DNA of 64,000 bases, taken from the NCBI RefSeq assembly GCF_036173105.1, contig NZ_CP108053.1, positions 9,548,001 through 9,612,000 of the forward strand, in the 5' to 3' direction. The notes below the pieces were generated by a model. That model saw nothing but the letters and a program-made list of their open reading frames with translations. It was not told the DNA's origin and searched no databases. This document shows positions 61,919-64,000 of the stretch, piece by piece (the first letter of the stretch is position 1; every line of letters begins with the position of its first letter). This DNA comes from Streptomyces sp. NBC_00287. Lineage in GTDB: Bacteria > Actinomycetota > Actinomycetes > Streptomycetales > Streptomycetaceae. A program made the translations under genes and the position numbers.

Positions 61919-64000
61919 GTGATCGAGAGCACGGATCTGAGTACCGAACGAGAGATCTTGCGTTCGGAGCTGCGCAAGCTGGAGGCCAGCGCGCTTCAGG
62001 GCCGGGACCGCACGGACGCCATCGCCGAAGCCGGCCGTCGGCTCCAGCAGGCCCTCTCACCCACTACCGTCGGCGGCTGGTTCGAAAGGGGCACCCCGGC
62101 CAAGGACTTCAAGACCCTGTGGACCCTGGTCGAGGTCCTGCTGGAATGGTCCGGGGTACCTCGACCCGACACCCTCACCGGGCCGGACCGCGCCAAAGCG
62201 ACAGGGCAGTGGGTGAGCACGAAGGAACTGTGGAAGAGGCGGTGGGAACAGGCCAGGGCGCCTCAGTCCGTCGCCGCCTTGCCACCTGGTTTCCGGGCGG
62301 AAGGCCGCTACGTCGGCCGACCGATTGCCGAGTTCGACGATCGGCTCGTTCTGAACGACCTGGAGGTGCACCCAGCCCTCGACGGCGGCGCTGCAGTCGG
62401 CAGGATCAGCGCGTTACCGGCCTACGTCAGACGTGAGTTCGACACTCGGCTGGGCTCGCTTGTGGCCGCCGCCGCGAATGGGCAGAGCGGCATCGCAGTA
62501 CTGGTCGGCGGGTCTTCCACGGGTAAGACCCGGGCCTGCTGGGAAGCGGTCAAGAACCTGCCGGACGGATGGCGGTTGTGGCATCCGATCGAGCCCGATC
62601 AGCCGACAGCCGTGATCAGGAACCTGGACCTGGTGGCGCCGCGGACCGTGGTGTGGCTCAACGATGCCCAGCACTACCTTCTTGACCGTGACCACAGTGC
62701 GCAGGTCGCCTCCGGCCTCCGCGAGCTGCTGAACGACCCCGCACGCGGCCCGGTGCTGATCCTGGGCACTACCTGGCCCGAGCACTGGGACACGCTCACC
62801 GATGTCCCCAGGACTGGGCCCGTACCACCGGACCCGTACGTGCAGGCCCGCCAGCTGGTCACGAACAAGAGCATGGCCGTCCCAGAGGCCTTCAGCGTTG
62901 AGGAACTCACGACTGCACAGGCCGCCGCCACTGACCCTCGTCTGGCCGAAGCTCTTCAGCACGCGGAGCAGGGGCAGGTCACCCAGTATCTGGCCGGCGT
63001 CCCCGCCCTGATCGAGCGCTACAACAACGCATCCCCAGGTGCCAAGGCGTTGATCGAGGCCGCGATGGACGTGCGCAGCCTTGGTCACGGCCTCGCCCTG
63101 CCCCTGGCTCTGCTGGAGGCCGCCGCCGAGGGCTATCTCACCGACACGCAGTGGGACCTGCTGGAGGACGACTGGCTCGAACGGGCCCTCGCCTATGTTG
63201 TCTGCCCGGTGCGTGGCACCCGCGGCCCGCTGACCCGTATCCGGCCACGACGCGGCCAACCCACCTTCGCGCAACCCCACTACCGTCTCGCCGACTACCT
63301 CGAACAACACGGCCGGCATAGCGGCACCGTTCCTCCGGCTCCCGGAGCCCGCGACGCTCTCGTCGTTCCAGTTCCGGCTCACACGTGGGACGCCCTGATT
63401 GACCACGGCACTCCGGCGGGCCATGCATCACTCGCCCGCGCGGCCCACGCCCGTGGTCTTCTCCGCATCGCCATGCGCCTGCACCGGGGCGCCGTCGAGG
63501 CCGGCGACACCCGTGCTCTGAGACCGACGGCCGACATCCTGCGAATGGCCGACCGGGAGGAAGAAGCGGTCGCGTGGTACCAGCGCGGCGCCGAAGCCGG
63601 TGACCTTCTCTCTCTGGGATGGGCAGTCCTGCTGCTGACCAGACGCGGTATGACAGACGAGGCCTTGACATGCCATCAGCTTGCTTCCGAGGCGAGCGAT
63701 TCCGCCCCCTTGGGGATGAACGCTCTGCTGGAGAAGATGCAGCAGATTGAGGACGCCGATGCCTGGGTCCAACGCAACGTCGTCGACGGCGCGAGGGTCA
63801 CCACGCAGTGGGCTCCCCTAATGCTGAGGGACGACTACGCCTGGCTGCTGCAGAGGCCCACACGGATAGCCGAGGCCCTGGAGCGACTGAGAACCCATGC
63901 TGAAGCTGGTAACACTGGCTCCCTGACCCTGGCCACCGATCTGCTGCACGCGGCCGGGCGCGTGGACGAGGCGAGAAGGCTGAGACGGTACGGGTGGGAG
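61919..64000 (+). CDS. P-loop STAND-like ATPase with helical repeats, runs off window
   Basis: A GTG at 61919 (GGGGAGGG upstream) opens at least 694 residues with no stop before the edge. The N-terminus (REILRSELRKLEASAL, SPTTVGGWFERGTPAKDF) looks like an HTH-like effector-adaptor. Walker A GGSSTGKT (197-204) and Walker B TVVWLNDAQ (243-251) follow, then helical Sel1/TPR-like repeats (MADREEEAVAWYQRGAEAGD, VDEARRLRRYG). This class of Streptomyces ATPase is of unknown function but appears in defence-like settings. A small membrane gene diverges from it. Confidence 0.75.
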   Translation, partial: MIESTDLSTEREILRSELRKLEASALQGRDRTDAIAEAGRRLQQALSPTTVGGWFERGTPAKDFKTLWTLVEVLLEWSGVPRPDTLTGPDRAKATGQWVSTKELWKRRWEQARAPQSVAALPPGFRAEGRYVGRPIAEFDDRLVLNDLEVHPALDGGAAVGRISALPAYVRREFDTRLGSLVAAAANGQSGIAVLVGGSSTGKTRACWEAVKNLPDGWRLWHPIEPDQPTAVIRNLDLVAPRTVVWLNDAQHYLLDRDHSAQVASGLRELLNDPARGPVLILGTTWPEHWDTLTDVPRTGPVPPDPYVQARQLVTNKSMAVPEAFSVEELTTAQAAATDPRLAEALQHAEQGQVTQYLAGVPALIERYNNASPGAKALIEAAMDVRSLGHGLALPLALLEAAAEGYLTDTQWDLLEDDWLERALAYVVCPVRGTRGPLTRIRPRRGQPTFAQPHYRLADYLEQHGRHSGTVPPAPGARDALVVPVPAHTWDALIDHGTPAGHASLARAAHARGLLRIAMRLHRGAVEAGDTRALRPTADILRMADREEEAVAWYQRGAEAGDLLSLGWAVLLLTRRGMTDEALTCHQLASEASDSAPLGMNALLEKMQQIEDADAWVQRNVVDGARVTTQWAPLMLRDDYAWLLQRPTRIAEALERLRTHAEAGNTGSLTLATDLLHAAGRVDEARRLRRYGWE

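Overview
The window is very GC-rich actinomycete DNA. GTG starts, GTGA/ATGA stop-start overlaps, a gylR-like regulator beside glycerol kinase, MerR/IclR/DtxR/TetR regulators and IS families typical of the genus all point to Streptomyces, most likely an accessory chromosome arm or a plasmid-derived region. There are no tRNA or rRNA genes. At least fifteen transposase genes or fragments and many interrupted, truncated or fused genes mark it as a plastic, decaying region.

Layout. 0-6.2 kb: a transposase cut by the window edge, then a small locus with an XRE/TPR regulator, two paralogous proteins of unknown function, a zinc-finger-like protein, the stump of a radical-SAM-like gene and an ATPase gene split by a fresh IS5-family element. 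6.8-13.3 kb: a MerR/Old-Yellow-Enzyme divergent pair, IS110 and MFS pseudogenes, and an ABC export pair. 13.6-20.6 kb: a dead IS256 gene, an anti-sigma-like ATPase, a gylR/glpK copy without glpF or glpD, and an ECF-sigma operon. 20.7-29.3 kb: a secreted I36-like inhibitor, a recombinase-accessory protein, hydrolases, gene fragments, a CRISPR-like relic and a second MerR pair that shares its operator design with the first. 29.5-35.7 kb: IS remnants, GntR/PEBP/DtxR genes and a TetR/SDR pair. 35.6-39.3 kb: remains of an integrative or conjugative element, with a TcpC-like fragment fused to a VOC fragment, a dense repeat region that could be an origin, a protein with a tandem duplicated winged helix, and a membrane protein.

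39.3-64 kb looks like a conflict/defence and IS-rich island. It holds three large P-loop STAND-type ATPases (a membrane NACHT-like protein, an NB-ARC/TPR protein, and a third running off the right edge with a divergent 57-residue membrane protein), a CDI-type immunity gene, and a frameshifted SCP1.201/DddA-like deaminase toxin followed by two Imm1-like immunity paralogues. Between them lie a nested IS4-in-IS5 insertion, another IS5 element and mosaics of Tn3, ISL3, IS701, IS4, IS110, IS21 and tyrosine-recombinase fragments. Functional assignments come from motifs and family recall in the translated sequence; no database search was run.
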